In this document: one piece after another, positions 54,834 to 64,000 of the stretch | Layout: the number at the start of each line of letters is the position of its first letter | How positions within the stretch are numbered: position 1 is the stretch's first letter | Assembly: GCA_025153775.1 (NCBI GenBank) | Contig: JAOALC010000004.1 | Span: forward strand, 310,001 to 374,000 | Source of the DNA: SAR92 clade bacterium H231 | GTDB lineage: Bacteria; Pseudomonadota; Gammaproteobacteria; Pseudomonadales; Porticoccaceae | DNA: 64,000 bases | Reading direction: 5' to 3' | The notes under the pieces: generated by a model | What the model saw: the letters and a program-made list of their open reading frames with translations, nothing else | The model's database searches: none | What the model was told of the DNA's origin: nothing | Translations under genes and position numbers: made by a program

Positions 54834-55435
54834 GGGCGCGGTCCTTTGGGTGCGCGGTCTGCTAGGCTGATAACTGCGCTGTGCTGGTGCCCCCGGGGAT
54901 ATGGCTGTTGGCCGCTGTGATGTTGCTGCATAAAATAGGTGCTGCGCTTTATGCCTTGGCTGATATGTTTTTCGACCGTGCCTATGCTGATATTGAGCTT
55001 TTTGGCAATTTCTATTTGCGAGTAGCCGTAGACTTTTTTCATTACAAAAACACGCCGGCATTTCACCGGCAAGTGGCGTACGGCCTCGCAGAACAGGGCA
55101 AACTCTTCGTTGCTGGCCACCTGGTCAAAGGTGCTGTCGGCTCCCTGGCTGTGGTCTATCAGGCTGTCTATTTCCTGTTCTTCAATACTGTCGGTGAGTT
55201 TGTTGTCGGCCCGTTTAAGGTAATCTAGCGCTAGGTTGCGGGCGGTGCGAAACAGGTAGGAGCGCGGTTGGCGTATGTCCTCTGGGCGTTTGACCTGGCA
55301 CACACGCACATAGGTTTCTTGAACTATGTCTTCCACCTCGGGCGGTGGCACCATGCCCATAATGGCTCGGGCCAGGCTGTTGCGCAGGCCCATAAAGATG
55401 CTGTGTATGCTGTCGTTGCTGTCCTTGTCCCTCAA
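54830..55435 (-). CDS. FecI-like ECF sigma factor
   Basis: 201 residues. Sigma region 2 (about 25-85, VEDIVQETYVRVCQ...YLFRTARNLALDYLKR) and region 4 (about 120-170, YSQIEIAKKLNISIGTVEKHISQGIKRS) are clear; there is no region 1.1 or 3. The start is TTG with a G-rich site upstream; an ATG 14 codons later is the alternative. The C-terminal 30 residues are basic and disordered. With FecR it probably controls the TonB receptor gene downstream. Confidence 0.9.
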   Translation of the reverse strand: MRDKDSNDSIHSIFMGLRNSLARAIMGMVPPPEVEDIVQETYVRVCQVKRPEDIRQPRSYLFRTARNLALDYLKRADNKLTDSIEEQEIDSLIDHSQGADSTFDQVASNEEFALFCEAVRHLPVKCRRVFVMKKVYGYSQIEIAKKLNISIGTVEKHISQGIKRSTYFMQQHHSGQQPYPRGHQHSAVISLADRAPKGPRP

Positions 55436-55582
55436 TCCCTGTGCCTTCCCTTGTGGTATGGGTTGTTTGCCTACTGTGCTGGACGACTGAGAACGGCTTA
55501 TCCCCCAGTTTGGCTGGTTGGGTATTTTTTTGGTTTATGTAGTTTATTTATAGCACGTGGTTGGTTGTTGCGTGGGGGCGCT

Positions 55583-55636
55583 GTTCTCGCGTAGGCGGGA
55601 ATCTGCTGGAGATACCAGCATGCGCTGGTATGACGG
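55583..55636. repeat. REP-like palindromic element
   Basis: TTCTCGCGTAGGCGGGAATC followed by the palindrome ATACCAGC-AT-GCGCTGGTAT. Related to the element at 29569-29620. It lies between the sigma-factor gene and ihfB. Confidence 0.5.
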
Positions 55637-55687
55637 GTGGGTGCTGGGGTGACGGGTGTGGCGGTGCTGGGATGGCGGTGCTGGGGG

Positions 55688-55972
55688 TTACAGGCTGTTG
55701 TTGACTCTGGTGCGGAGGTCTTTGCCTGGTTTGAAATAGGGGACGTACTTGCCGGTGAGTTGAACTGGGTCGCCGGTTTTGGGGTTGCGGCCCATGCGCG
55801 GGGCGCGGTAGTGGAGGGAGAAGCTGCCGAAGCCGCGAATTTCTATGCGTTGGTTGCCGACCAGGGCTGAGGTCATTCTCTCGATGATCATACGCACGGC
55901 CAATTCCACATCTTTGGGTGGAAGTTGATCTTGGCTGGCGGAGATCTTTTCGATAAGTTCAGATTTGGTCAT
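55688..55972 (-). CDS. ihfB: Integration host factor beta subunit
   Basis: 94 residues, full length. HU/IHF fold with [10 protein letters not shown] and the DNA-intercalating arm [12 protein letters not shown] (the Pro of RNP intercalates). With IHF alpha it bends DNA in replication, transcription and recombination. It follows rpsA, as in most gammaproteobacteria, after a strong terminator. Confidence 0.96.
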   Translation of the reverse strand: MTKSELIEKISASQDQLPPKDVELAVRMIIERMTSALVGNQRIEIRGFGSFSLHYRAPRMGRNPKTGDPVQLTGKYVPYFKPGKDLRTRVNNSL

Positions 55973-56084
55973 GCTTGCTTGGTGTCTTCTAAGTCCGTGA
56001 ACGATTTTGGTTTTTGTTACCTATTGATTTTATTGAAGTTTTAAATTTATTCAAGCAAAACTTGGGCAAATGGCTTTTTACAGA

Positions 56085-56116
56085 CAAAAAAAGGGTGGCA
56101 TAGCCACCCTTTTTTA
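56085..56116. terminator. Bidirectional-looking terminator after rpsA
   Basis: Stem GGGTGGC/GCCACCC with a 3-base loop, flanked by A7 on one side and T7 on the other. It is 14 bases past the rpsA stop and separates rpsA from ihfB. Confidence 0.92.
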
Positions 56117-56129
56117 ACTCAGCAGGCAA

Positions 56130-57803
56130 TTACTTGTCCATTTGAGCCTTGATCAGATCACCAATAGTCGCTGGAGATGAGACTTCTGTCTCTGTCTTGC
56201 GATGCGCTTTAACTGCATCTTTCTCTTCAGCAACGTCTTTCGACTTGATCGACAGATTAATGGTGCGGTTCTTGCGATCCACATTAATAATCTTGGCTTC
56301 AACTTCAGCACCAACTTGCAGCTCGTTGCGAGCATCTTCCACTTTATCGCGAGAGATCTCAGAGCCTTTAAGTGTGGCTTCGATGTCGTTGCCCAGGTCG
56401 ATAACGGCGCCTTTGGCATCAACTTCTTTAACGGTGCCTTTAACAATCGCGCCTTTGTCGTTCTCGGCTACGTAGTTGTTAAACGGATCGTCGGAAAGTT
56501 GCTTGATGCCCAGTGAGATACGCTCACGTTCTGCATCAATGCTAAGTACAACAGTTTCAACTTCTTCGCCTTTCTTGAAGTTGCGAACTGCTTCTTCGCC
56601 AGTTTCGTTCCAAGAGATATCTGACAGGTGAACCAGACCATCGATACCACCGTCCAGACCGATAAAGATACCGAAGTCAGTGATAGATTTGATCTTGCCT
56701 GAAATCTTGTCGCCTTTGGACATGGTTGATGAGAAGTCGTCCCATGGGTTGGTGAAGCACTGCTTGATACCCAGAGAGATACGACGACGCTCTTCGTCGA
56801 TGTCCAGTACCATAACTTCAACTTCCTGACCCAGGTCAACAATCTTGGATGGGTGAACATTTTTGTTAGTCCAATCCATTTCAGAGACGTGTACCAGACC
56901 TTCAACACCATCTTCCAGCTCGGCAAAACAACCGTAGTCGGTAAGGTTGGTGATCTTGGCTTTGCAACGTGCGCCCTCTGGGTAGCGGCCTTTGATGTCG
57001 CCCCAGGGATCTTCGCCCATCTGCTTCATGCCCAGTGATACGCGATTGCGCTCACGGTCAAATTTCAGAACCTTAACGTCGATTTCGTCGCCAACATTGA
57101 TCATCTCGGATGGGTGCTTGATGCGCTTCCAAGACATATCAGTGATGTGCAGCAGGCCGTCAATGCCGCCCAGATCTACGAATGCACCGTAGTCAGTCAG
57201 GTTCTTAATGACACCTTTCAGTGAAGCGCCCTCTTCCAGGTTGGCCAGCAGCTCTTCACGCTCTACAGAGTTTGCACTCTCCATTACGGCACGACGGCTA
57301 ACAACCACGTTGTTGCGCTTGGGGTCTAGCTTGATAACTTTAAATTCTAGTTCAATGTTTTCCAGGTGAGTAATTTCACGCAGTGGGCGAACATCAACCA
57401 GTGAACCTGGCAGGAACGCACGCAGGCCGCGAACATCAACTGTGAAACCACCTTTAACCTTGCCGGAGATAACGCCTGTAACCACTTCGTCAGCAACATG
57501 GGCTGCTTCGAGTTCGATCCAGGATTCTGCACGGCGGGCTTTTTCACGGGAAAGTTTGGTAGCACCGAAACCGTCTTCAACAGCTTCCAGGGCAACCTGA
57601 ACTTCGTCGCCTACAGCAACTTCCAGTTCACCTTTCTCGTTGTAAAATTGATCAGCGGGGATAACGCCTTCCGACTTCAAACCAGCATGTACCGTTACCC
57701 AGTCTTTATCTACATCGATAATTACGCCAGTAATGATGGCGCCGGGGTTCATTTCAACGGTTTGTAGACTTTCTTCAAATAGTTCTGCGAAATTTTCGCT
57801 CAT
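56130..57803 (-). CDS. rpsA: 30S ribosomal protein S1
   Basis: 557 residues with six S1 (OB-fold) repeats, as in E. coli; repeats 3-6 carry clear ITDYGx[20 protein letters not shown] cores. S1 binds mRNA leaders and helps start translation. Standard neighbours cmk upstream and ihfB downstream. The last ~25 residues are a polar tail. Confidence 0.97.
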   Translation of the reverse strand: MSENFAELFEESLQTVEMNPGAIITGVIIDVDKDWVTVHAGLKSEGVIPADQFYNEKGELEVAVGDEVQVALEAVEDGFGATKLSREKARRAESWIELEAAHVADEVVTGVISGKVKGGFTVDVRGLRAFLPGSLVDVRPLREITHLENIELEFKVIKLDPKRNNVVVSRRAVMESANSVEREELLANLEEGASLKGVIKNLTDYGAFVDLGGIDGLLHITDMSWKRIKHPSEMINVGDEIDVKVLKFDRERNRVSLGMKQMGEDPWGDIKGRYPEGARCKAKITNLTDYGCFAELEDGVEGLVHVSEMDWTNKNVHPSKIVDLGQEVEVMVLDIDEERRRISLGIKQCFTNPWDDFSSTMSKGDKISGKIKSITDFGIFIGLDGGIDGLVHLSDISWNETGEEAVRNFKKGEEVETVVLSIDAERERISLGIKQLSDDPFNNYVAENDKGAIVKGTVKEVDAKGAVIDLGNDIEATLKGSEISRDKVEDARNELQVGAEVEAKIINVDRKNRTINLSIKSKDVAEEKDAVKAHRKTETEVSSPATIGDLIKAQMDK

Positions 57804-57943
57804 GGGACATACCTAAGTATTGACAGAGTAACAGCATGGGCTGCTCTCTTTTTTCCGCGTGGCCAGTTTACGCGGGTCAGTTAAAATAAAGGCTCGCAGC
57901 AATGTTAGCTGGCGATTGTTGCAAAGCCCGATATTGAACGTTC

Positions 57944-58633
57944 TTACTGATCGATAACCTTGACCAAACCCTTTAAGTAAACCAGGTTTAGCACTGTATC
58001 CATCACTTCTTGAATTGATAATTCGGAGGTGTCTAGCTCAATGGCGTCCTCAGCGGGAAGCAGAGGCGAAACATCTCGGTTCATATCTCGTTCATCTCGT
58101 GAGCGTACCTGCTCTTCGAGGGCGCGCAGACTAACATTTTCGCCTTTATCTAGCAACTCTTTGTAGCGGCGCTGGGCGCGCTCTTCAATGCTGGCGGTGA
58201 GATAAATTTTGAGGGGCGCCTCGGGGAAAACTACGGTGCCCATATCGCGCCCATCGGCGATTAAGCCTGGGGCTTTGGCAAACTGGCGCTGGCGGTCAAA
58301 CAGCGCGGTGCGCACCTCTGGGTGGGCTGCAACCTGGGATGCCAGGGCGCCGGTGTTTTCGGTGCGCAGCTCTTGGCTTACATCCTCGCCCTCGAGGAGT
58401 ATTTTTAAGCTGCCATCGTCCAGGGTTTTAAAGCCTATATCCATATGGGCTGCCAGCATGCTGAGGGCATTGTCGCTGTCCAGGCCGACTCTGTGGCGCT
58501 GAGCTGCTAGGCCCAGCAGGCGATACAGAGCACCGCTGTCCAGATAATGAAAGCCCAGCTTGTTGGCCAGCCCGCGGCTTACTGTGCCCTTACCTGCACC
58601 ACTGGGGCCATCTATGGTAATAATTGTTGCCAT
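57944..58633 (-). CDS. cmk: Cytidylate kinase
   Basis: 229 residues, phosphorylates CMP and dCMP. P-loop GPSGAGKGT at residues 9-17; DGRDMGTVVFPEA and SIEERAQRRYKEL blocks are typical. It lies 12 bases after tyrA:aroA and 140 bases before rpsA. Confidence 0.96.
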   Translation of the reverse strand: MATIITIDGPSGAGKGTVSRGLANKLGFHYLDSGALYRLLGLAAQRHRVGLDSDNALSMLAAHMDIGFKTLDDGSLKILLEGEDVSQELRTENTGALASQVAAHPEVRTALFDRQRQFAKAPGLIADGRDMGTVVFPEAPLKIYLTASIEERAQRRYKELLDKGENVSLRALEEQVRSRDERDMNRDVSPLLPAEDAIELDTSELSIQEVMDTVLNLVYLKGLVKVIDQ

Positions 58634-58645
58634 TTTTGAGCCCTA

Positions 58646-60910
58646 TCAGTGGGTGGTTGGCGACTGGGTAACTGTCAGGTTTATCCCTATTTGCTGGGCC
58701 AAACCCACAAAGTTGGGGAAAGAGGTGGCCACATTGTTGGCCTCGTGAACCAGAATCTCGCCGCTGGCGCGCAGTGCCGCTATGGTAAAGGCCATGGCAA
58801 TACGGTGGTCGTCGTGACTCTGCACTTCGCCAGAACCAATCTGGCCGCCAACAATGCGAATACCATCGGCTGTGGGTTGGGCATCAATACCCAGAGTAAT
58901 TAGGCCATCGGCCATGCTCTGGATGCGGTCGCTCTCTTTGACCCGCAGCTCCTCGGCACCGGTCAGCACCGTTGTACCCTCGGCACAGGCGGCGGCTACA
59001 AATAGCACTGGGAATTCATCAATAGCCAGGGGTACCTGATCTTCAGGTATATCAATACCTTTTAGGGCACCGTAACGCACACGGATATCGGCTACGGGCT
59101 CACCGCCCACTTCAATTTCATTGCTGAGTTCTATACTGGTACCCATGGCGCGTAGAATATTGATCACCCCTACTCTGGTGGGGTTAACACCCACATGGCG
59201 CAGAGTAATATCGGAGCCTGGCACTATGGCTGCGGCCACCATAAAAAACGCTGCTGAGGAGATATCGGCAGGCACATCGATACGGCTTGCCACCAGCTTG
59301 CCGCCGCCACTGAGGGAGGCTTTGCTGCCCTCTGTAGTAACCTGGTAGCCAAAGCCCCGCAGCATGCGCTCGGTATGGTCGCGAGTGGGGGCAGGTTCCA
59401 CCACAGAGGTCTGGCCCTGGGTATAGAGCCCGGCCAGCAACACGCAAGATTTAACCTGAGCACTGGCCATAGGCATGCTGTAATCTATGGGCCTAAGGCT
59501 CTGGCCGCCTTTTATTTTTAATGGCGGGCGACCGCCCTCGGCGGTTTCTATTATTGCGCCCATTTCACGCAGTGGGTCAGCCACTCGGCCCATGGGTCGG
59601 CCGGAGAGCGAGGCATCGCCGGTAAGTTCTGTATCAAAGCTCTGTCCCGCCAGCAGACCGCTGAGCAGGCGGATTGAGGTGCCGGAATTGCCTAAGTAGA
59701 GGGGCTTGGCTGGAGCTTTAAGACCATGCAGGCCCACACCATGGATAACGACTCGCCCCTGATCAGGCCCTTCAATCTGCACCCCCATATCGCGGAATGA
59801 CTGCAATGTGGCCAGGCTGTCTTCGCCCTCTAAAAACCCTGTCACCTCGGTCATGCCCTCGGCCAGCGAGCCGAGCATTATGGAGCGGTGGGACATGGAT
59901 TTGTCGCCGGGAACACGCAGATCGCCCTTGGCCTTGCCACCTGGTGATACTGCGTAGTTGATCGTCTTTTCTGTCATGGGGCTCTGTAGTCCAGTATTTG
60001 TCTTGCTTTCAAGTATTTTGCCAAAGTGATTGCGCGCATCCCGGGCTCGGGTAAAGCTGCCCATCAGGTAGTCCTGATCGCCGGTTTCTATGGCGGTGCG
60101 CATCAGTTTAAAGTTGTCCATCACCTGATCGAGAATAGTCAGAATGGCTTCGCGATTGGCCAGGGCTATATCGCGCCACATCACTGGGTCGCTGGCAGCG
60201 ATGCGAGTAAAGTCGCGGAAGCCGCCGGCGGCGTAGCGGAAGATTTCACGGTTATCGCCCATGGCGGCCAATGTGTCTACCAATGAATAGGCGAGAAAAT
60301 GGGGCAGATGGCTGGTGGCGGCGAGAATTTCATCGTGCTCTTGCACATCCATGGTCGAGACTATGGCGCCCGTGGCAGTCCAGAGGTCTGAGACCAGCTT
60401 TAGGTGCTCTGCCCCAGTGGCCTGATTGGGCGTGAGAATAATTCGGTGGTCGACAAATAACTCGCTATTAGCGGCGGTAACACCACTTTTTTCCGAGCCT
60501 GCTATAGGGTGCCCGGGCACCAACTGCGCTGGCATACCAGAGTAAATAGCCTCTGCGGCCTCAACCACTGAACCTTTAACACTGGCCACATCGGTAATGC
60601 TGACATCGGCAGATAGCAGCTCAAAACAGTCTTGCAACAGCACGGGCACGGTTAATGTAGGCACACCAATTACTACCAGATCGCCAGCGCCCAACTCTGG
60701 GGCAATAGCGGCCAGACTGGGTTCGGCACGGTCGATAACGCCCATTTGCAAGGCTATTTCCAAGGTGGATTCGCGCCTGGAGATACCCACCACCTGTTGG
60801 GCCAGACCATTTTTGCGCGCCACGGCGGCCAGACTGGAGCCTATTAGACCCAGGCCAATAACCACTAGGCGGTTAATAGTCGGCTTGTTAGCTGTGGCAT
60901 CTGTAGGCAT
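58646..60910 (-). CDS. tyrA-aroA: Fused prephenate dehydrogenase / 3-phosphoshikimate 1-carboxyvinyltransferase
   Basis: 754 residues in two domains. N-terminal TyrA (about 1-305): Rossmann motif VIGLGLIGSSLA at 18-29 and the HPIAGSEKSG active-site His block, making hydroxyphenylpyruvate for tyrosine. C-terminal AroA (about 315-750): starts ...INYAVSPGGKAKGDLRVPGDKSMSHR, with LGNSGTSIRLL and KESDRI blocks, making EPSP in the shikimate pathway. This fusion is known in Pseudomonas and relatives. An AroA with SPGG...PGDKS points to the class I enzyme. Confidence 0.95.
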   Translation of the reverse strand: MPTDATANKPTINRLVVIGLGLIGSSLAAVARKNGLAQQVVGISRRESTLEIALQMGVIDRAEPSLAAIAPELGAGDLVVIGVPTLTVPVLLQDCFELLSADVSITDVASVKGSVVEAAEAIYSGMPAQLVPGHPIAGSEKSGVTAANSELFVDHRIILTPNQATGAEHLKLVSDLWTATGAIVSTMDVQEHDEILAATSHLPHFLAYSLVDTLAAMGDNREIFRYAAGGFRDFTRIAASDPVMWRDIALANREAILTILDQVMDNFKLMRTAIETGDQDYLMGSFTRARDARNHFGKILESKTNTGLQSPMTEKTINYAVSPGGKAKGDLRVPGDKSMSHRSIMLGSLAEGMTEVTGFLEGEDSLATLQSFRDMGVQIEGPDQGRVVIHGVGLHGLKAPAKPLYLGNSGTSIRLLSGLLAGQSFDTELTGDASLSGRPMGRVADPLREMGAIIETAEGGRPPLKIKGGQSLRPIDYSMPMASAQVKSCVLLAGLYTQGQTSVVEPAPTRDHTERMLRGFGYQVTTEGSKASLSGGGKLVASRIDVPADISSAAFFMVAAAIVPGSDITLRHVGVNPTRVGVINILRAMGTSIELSNEIEVGGEPVADIRVRYGALKGIDIPEDQVPLAIDEFPVLFVAAACAEGTTVLTGAEELRVKESDRIQSMADGLITLGIDAQPTADGIRIVGGQIGSGEVQSHDDHRIAMAFTIAALRASGEILVHEANNVATSFPNFVGLAQQIGINLTVTQSPTTH

Positions 60911-60955
60911 GGGGCACCAGGTTGTTTAATTTAGCTGGGGTAATACCAGCGCGCG

Positions 60956-62041
60956 CTAGAGTACGGCGCGCGGGTACGAGCCTAATATTTTCAGTTCGGC
61001 AACTGAGCTACTCAACTCTTCCAGCACATCAGCGACGGGCTGGTCTTCGATATGGCCAATCAGATCGATAAAGAATACATAGGACCATTTGCTATTGCGC
61101 GAAGGCCGCGACTCCAGGCGGGTCATATCTACATTGTAGCGACGGAATGGCTCTAGCAGGTCGTGCAGTGCACCTGGTTTGTTGTGCACAGAGACCACTA
61201 TGGAGGTTCTGTCATCACCGCTGCGGGGCACAGACTCGCGGCCAATAATCAGGAATCTGGTGGAGTTGTCGGGGCGATCTTCAATCTTCTCGCGCATTTT
61301 CTCCAGATTGTAAAGCTCGCAAGCCATATCACCGGCAATGGCCGCTGAGTTCCACTCGCCCTGCACTCGCTTGGCGGCCTCGGCATTACTGCTGACCGCG
61401 ACCCGCTCTATATTGGGGTAGTTGGAGTTGAGCCACTGGCGACACTGAGCCAGAGACTGGGCATGGGAATACACTCGCGTCACGCTGTCTTTATTGGTAT
61501 TGGGGCCAATCATAAAGTGCTGGTGAATACGAAGCTCCACTTCGCCACAAATTTTGAGTGAGGAGTCCATAAAGCTGTCGAGGGTATGACTGATTACCCC
61601 CTCGGTGCTGTTTTCGACTGGCACCACGCCGTAGTTGCAGGCGCCGGCCAGCACTTCGCGAAATACTTCATCTATAGCAGACTGGGGTACGCTGATGGCG
61701 GAGTCGCCAAAATGCTTGAGTGCGGCCTCCTGGGTAAAGGTGCCCTCGGGGCCCAAAAATGCCACTCTGATAGGCTGCTCTAGTGCCAGACAGGCGGACA
61801 TAATTTGCCGAAATAGCCGGGCCATCTCTTCGTTGTCTAGAGGGCCGGCATTTTTTTCCATAATATGACGCAATACCTGGGCCTCACGCTCAGGCTTGTA
61901 GTAGGCCAGGTCGCCCTGACCTTTTTTAACCTCTGCAACCTGCTGGGCACAGCGCGCGCGATCACTGATGGCCTGCATAATCTGCAGGTCTAGCGCGTCA
62001 ATCTTGTCTCTTAGCCCCAGTAAGGGGTTGTCTTCTGCCAT
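60956..62041 (-). CDS. pheA: Bifunctional chorismate mutase / prephenate dehydratase
   Basis: 361 residues, the P-protein of phenylalanine synthesis. Chorismate mutase (AroQ type) about 1-90, prephenate dehydratase about 94-275 (FLGPEGTFTQEAALKHFG, VPVENSTEGVI), and a C-terminal ACT domain about 285-360 with the Phe-binding GALHDLLEPF and ESRPSR motifs. A good site (GAGGAATAAG) precedes the ATG. It starts 10 bases after gyrA; serC, which often lies between them, is absent. Confidence 0.96.
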   Translation of the reverse strand: MAEDNPLLGLRDKIDALDLQIMQAISDRARCAQQVAEVKKGQGDLAYYKPEREAQVLRHIMEKNAGPLDNEEMARLFRQIMSACLALEQPIRVAFLGPEGTFTQEAALKHFGDSAISVPQSAIDEVFREVLAGACNYGVVPVENSTEGVISHTLDSFMDSSLKICGEVELRIHQHFMIGPNTNKDSVTRVYSHAQSLAQCRQWLNSNYPNIERVAVSSNAEAAKRVQGEWNSAAIAGDMACELYNLEKMREKIEDRPDNSTRFLIIGRESVPRSGDDRTSIVVSVHNKPGALHDLLEPFRRYNVDMTRLESRPSRNSKWSYVFFIDLIGHIEDQPVADVLEELSSSVAELKILGSYPRAVL

Positions 62042-62051
62042 AGTTAAACTC

Positions 62052-64000
62052 TTATTCCTCAGCGGTAGATTCCGTGCTCTCGCCTTCTTCGCCCTCTATA
62101 AAATCATCTTCTTCGGGCTCGGCAATACGTGCCAGGCTCACCAGGTTTTCACCCTCTTTCAAGCGGATAATGCGCACGCCCTGGGTGTTGCGGCCTACCA
62201 CAGACACCTCGTCGCCTCTGGTGCGAACCATGGTTCCCTGGTCGGAAATCAGCATAATTTCATCGCCGGCAAACAGCTGACAGGCACCTACCAGGGGCCC
62301 GTTGCGCTCGCTGGCCTGAATAGCAATCATACCTTTACCACCGCGACCCTTGGTTGGGAACTCGTCCACTGTGGTGCGCTTGCCATAGCCATTTTCACAG
62401 ACGGTCAGCAGGAAACCATCGACCTCGGGCACTACCATGGAGATAACTCTATGCTCTTCCGGCAGACGCATACCGCGCACACCTTTGGACACGCGACCCA
62501 TGGGGCGGGCATCTGTGCTGGCAAAGCGCACGGCCTTACCTTCAGAGCTGAGCAGCATCACATCACTTTCATCGTCAATAATGGCTGTGCCCACCAGGTG
62601 GTCGCCATCGACCAGATCAACGGCGCGCAGACCCACACTTCTTGGACGGGAGTACTGGTCCAGCGAGGTTTTCTTGACGGTGCCATTGGCAGTGGCCATC
62701 AATACATATTGATCGGCACTGTACTCTTCAACCGGCAGAATCGAGCTAATGCGCTCGCCTTCATCCAGGGGCAGCAGATTAACCACTGGGCGGCCGCGAG
62801 AGTTGCGGCCTGCCACAGGAATCTGATAAACCTTGAGCCAGTAAACCTTGCCCAGGTTGGTAAAGCACAGAATAGTGGCGTGGGTGCTGGCAATCAGCAG
62901 GTGCTCAACAAAGTCTTCGTCTTTTACTGCCGTTGCCGACTTGCCCATACCGCCGCGGCGCTGGGCCTGATAGTCAGTTAGGGGCTGGGTTTTGGCGTAG
63001 CCGCCGTGGGAGATAGTCACCACCCGGTCTTCTTCGGTAATCAGGTCTTCTACGGTCAGGTCGTGCTGGGATTCAACAATTTCACTGCGACGCTCGTCAC
63101 CGAACTCTTCAACCACAGACTCCAGCTCTTCGCGGATCACAGTCATCAGGCGATTCAGGTCTCCGAGAATATCCTGGTAGTCGGCAATCTCTTCTAACTT
63201 GACGGCAAACTCTTCAATAATTTTGTCGTGCTCCATGCCCGTAAGGCGGTGCAGACGCAGCTCGAGTATATCTTTGGCCTGCTCTGGAGATAGGTAATAT
63301 TTGCCTTCGCGCAGACCAAACTGCTCTTCCAGCCATTCCGGGCGGGTAGCCTGGGGGCCGGCGCGCTCTAGCATGGCGACCACAGAGCCTGGATTCCAAC
63401 CTCTGGCAATCAGTGCCTCGCGGGCATCTGCAGGAGTGGATGACTCTTTGATCAGCTGGATTATCTCGTCGATATTGGCCAGCGCAATAGCAAAGCCTTC
63501 CAATGTATGGGCGCGCTCGCGGGCTTTGCGCAGCAGATAGATAGTTCTGCGCGTAACCACTTCGCGGCGGTGGCGAACAAAGGCCTCGAGCATTTGCTTG
63601 AGGTTGAGAATCTTGGGCTGGCCGTCGACCAGGGCCACCACATTGATACCAAATACAGACTGCAGCTGAGTCTGGGCATAGAGATTATTGAGTACTACCT
63701 CGCCCATTTCGCCGCGCTTTAGCTCAATCACCACGCGCAGACCGTCTTTGTCTGACTCGTCACGCAGTTCGGAGATACCTTCGATCTTTTTCTCTTTAAC
63801 CAGCTCGGCAATGCGCTCAATCAGGCGGGCCTTGTTTAGCTGATAGGGAATCTCGTGGATAATAATGGTTTCGCGCTTGGTCTTTTCATCGACCTCAATA
63901 TCTGCTTTGGCGCGCACATAGATGCGGCCGCGGCCAGTTCTGTAGGCCTGAATAATACCGGCTTTACCATTGATAATTGCCCCAGTGGGGAAATCTGGCC
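62052..64000 (-). CDS. gyrA: DNA gyrase subunit A, C-terminal part (cut by window edge)
   Basis: About 649 residues of GyrA; the frame stays open to 64000 and reads [20 protein letters not shown] at the edge, so the N-terminus with the active-site Tyr lies outside. Present: the rest of the breakage-reunion domain and the coiled coil, then the C-terminal beta-pinwheel with the GyrA box [10 protein letters not shown] (the family reads QRRGGKG). The end is an acidic tail ([14 protein letters not shown]). Confidence 0.96.
   Translation of the reverse strand, partial: PDFPTGAIINGKAGIIQAYRTGRGRIYVRAKADIEVDEKTKRETIIIHEIPYQLNKARLIERIAELVKEKKIEGISELRDESDKDGLRVVIELKRGEMGEVVLNNLYAQTQLQSVFGINVVALVDGQPKILNLKQMLEAFVRHRREVVTRRTIYLLRKARERAHTLEGFAIALANIDEIIQLIKESSTPADAREALIARGWNPGSVVAMLERAGPQATRPEWLEEQFGLREGKYYLSPEQAKDILELRLHRLTGMEHDKIIEEFAVKLEEIADYQDILGDLNRLMTVIREELESVVEEFGDERRSEIVESQHDLTVEDLITEEDRVVTISHGGYAKTQPLTDYQAQRRGGMGKSATAVKDEDFVEHLLIASTHATILCFTNLGKVYWLKVYQIPVAGRNSRGRPVVNLLPLDEGERISSILPVEEYSADQYVLMATANGTVKKTSLDQYSRPRSVGLRAVDLVDGDHLVGTAIIDDESDVMLLSSEGKAVRFASTDARPMGRVSKGVRGMRLPEEHRVISMVVPEVDGFLLTVCENGYGKRTTVDEFPTKGRGGKGMIAIQASERNGPLVGACQLFAGDEIMLISDQGTMVRTRGDEVSVVGRNTQGVRIIRLKEGENLVSLARIAEPEEDDFIEGEEGESTESTAEE

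Noticed and set aside
54834-55061. N-terminal extension of FecR by 76 residues
   Set aside because: It lies wholly inside the sigma-factor gene, is low-complexity, and the ATG at 54833 overlaps the sigma stop in the usual ATGA way.
61968-62981. 337-codon open frame on the plus strand over gyrA and pheA
   Set aside because: It is antisense to two well conserved genes and has no recognisable protein features.

Overview
The window looks like chromosome of a marine gammaproteobacterium, most like the SAR92/Cellvibrionales-Pseudomonadales side. Reasons: the block gyrA-pheA-tyrA:aroA fusion-cmk-rpsA-ihfB, the divergent lptFG / pepA-holC-valS arrangement, the rpsF-rpsR-DUF2232-rplI-dnaB string, and a TonB receptor with FecI/FecR. 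No tRNA or rRNA gene was seen. Taxonomy is inferred from gene order and protein resemblance only.

Region 1 (1-30 kb) is housekeeping. It holds envelope and membrane genes (glycine-zipper lipoprotein, SPFH/NfeD pair, PssA, PgsA-like, LptF/G). It also holds branched-chain amino acid (leuA, ilvB, ilvH) and pantothenate (panC, panD) synthesis, replication (dnaB, holC, holD, rep), translation (rpsF, rpsR, rplI, rlmB, valS, rimI) and a glycerol kinase gene broken by one amber codon.

Region 2 (30.3-36.8 kb) is a complete type II-C CRISPR-Cas locus. It has an array of 27 repeats and 26 spacers, then cas2, cas1 and a 1069-residue cas9 on the opposite strand, and a tracrRNA beyond cas9. Array and tracrRNA read on the + strand. 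Each repeat ends in a -10-like hexamer, as in the Neisseria type in which every repeat is a promoter. The only strongly degenerate repeat is the cas-distal one, and it keeps the promoter half while losing the tracrRNA-pairing half.

Region 3 (36.9-43 kb) is a scarred stretch: a DUF4143 ATPase gene between a truncated aldehyde dehydrogenase copy and the intact gene, two tandem Lar-like zinc-ribbon genes sharing an identical 54-bp 5' flank, a truncated epimerase copy, and a decayed short-chain dehydrogenase.

Region 4 (43-55.4 kb) is one co-oriented catabolic set: FecI-type sigma factor, FecR, TonB receptor with STN domain, GPH-type transporter, aldehyde dehydrogenase, S9 peptidase-like protein, dipeptide-epimerase-like enolase and a DDAH-like hydrolase. 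Together they suggest outer-membrane uptake and breakdown of an amino-acid-derived substrate. The substrate is unknown, and the peptidase lacks a recognisable nucleophile serine.

Region 5 (55.7-64 kb) returns to housekeeping: ihfB, rpsA, cmk, tyrA:aroA, pheA and a gyrA cut by the window edge.
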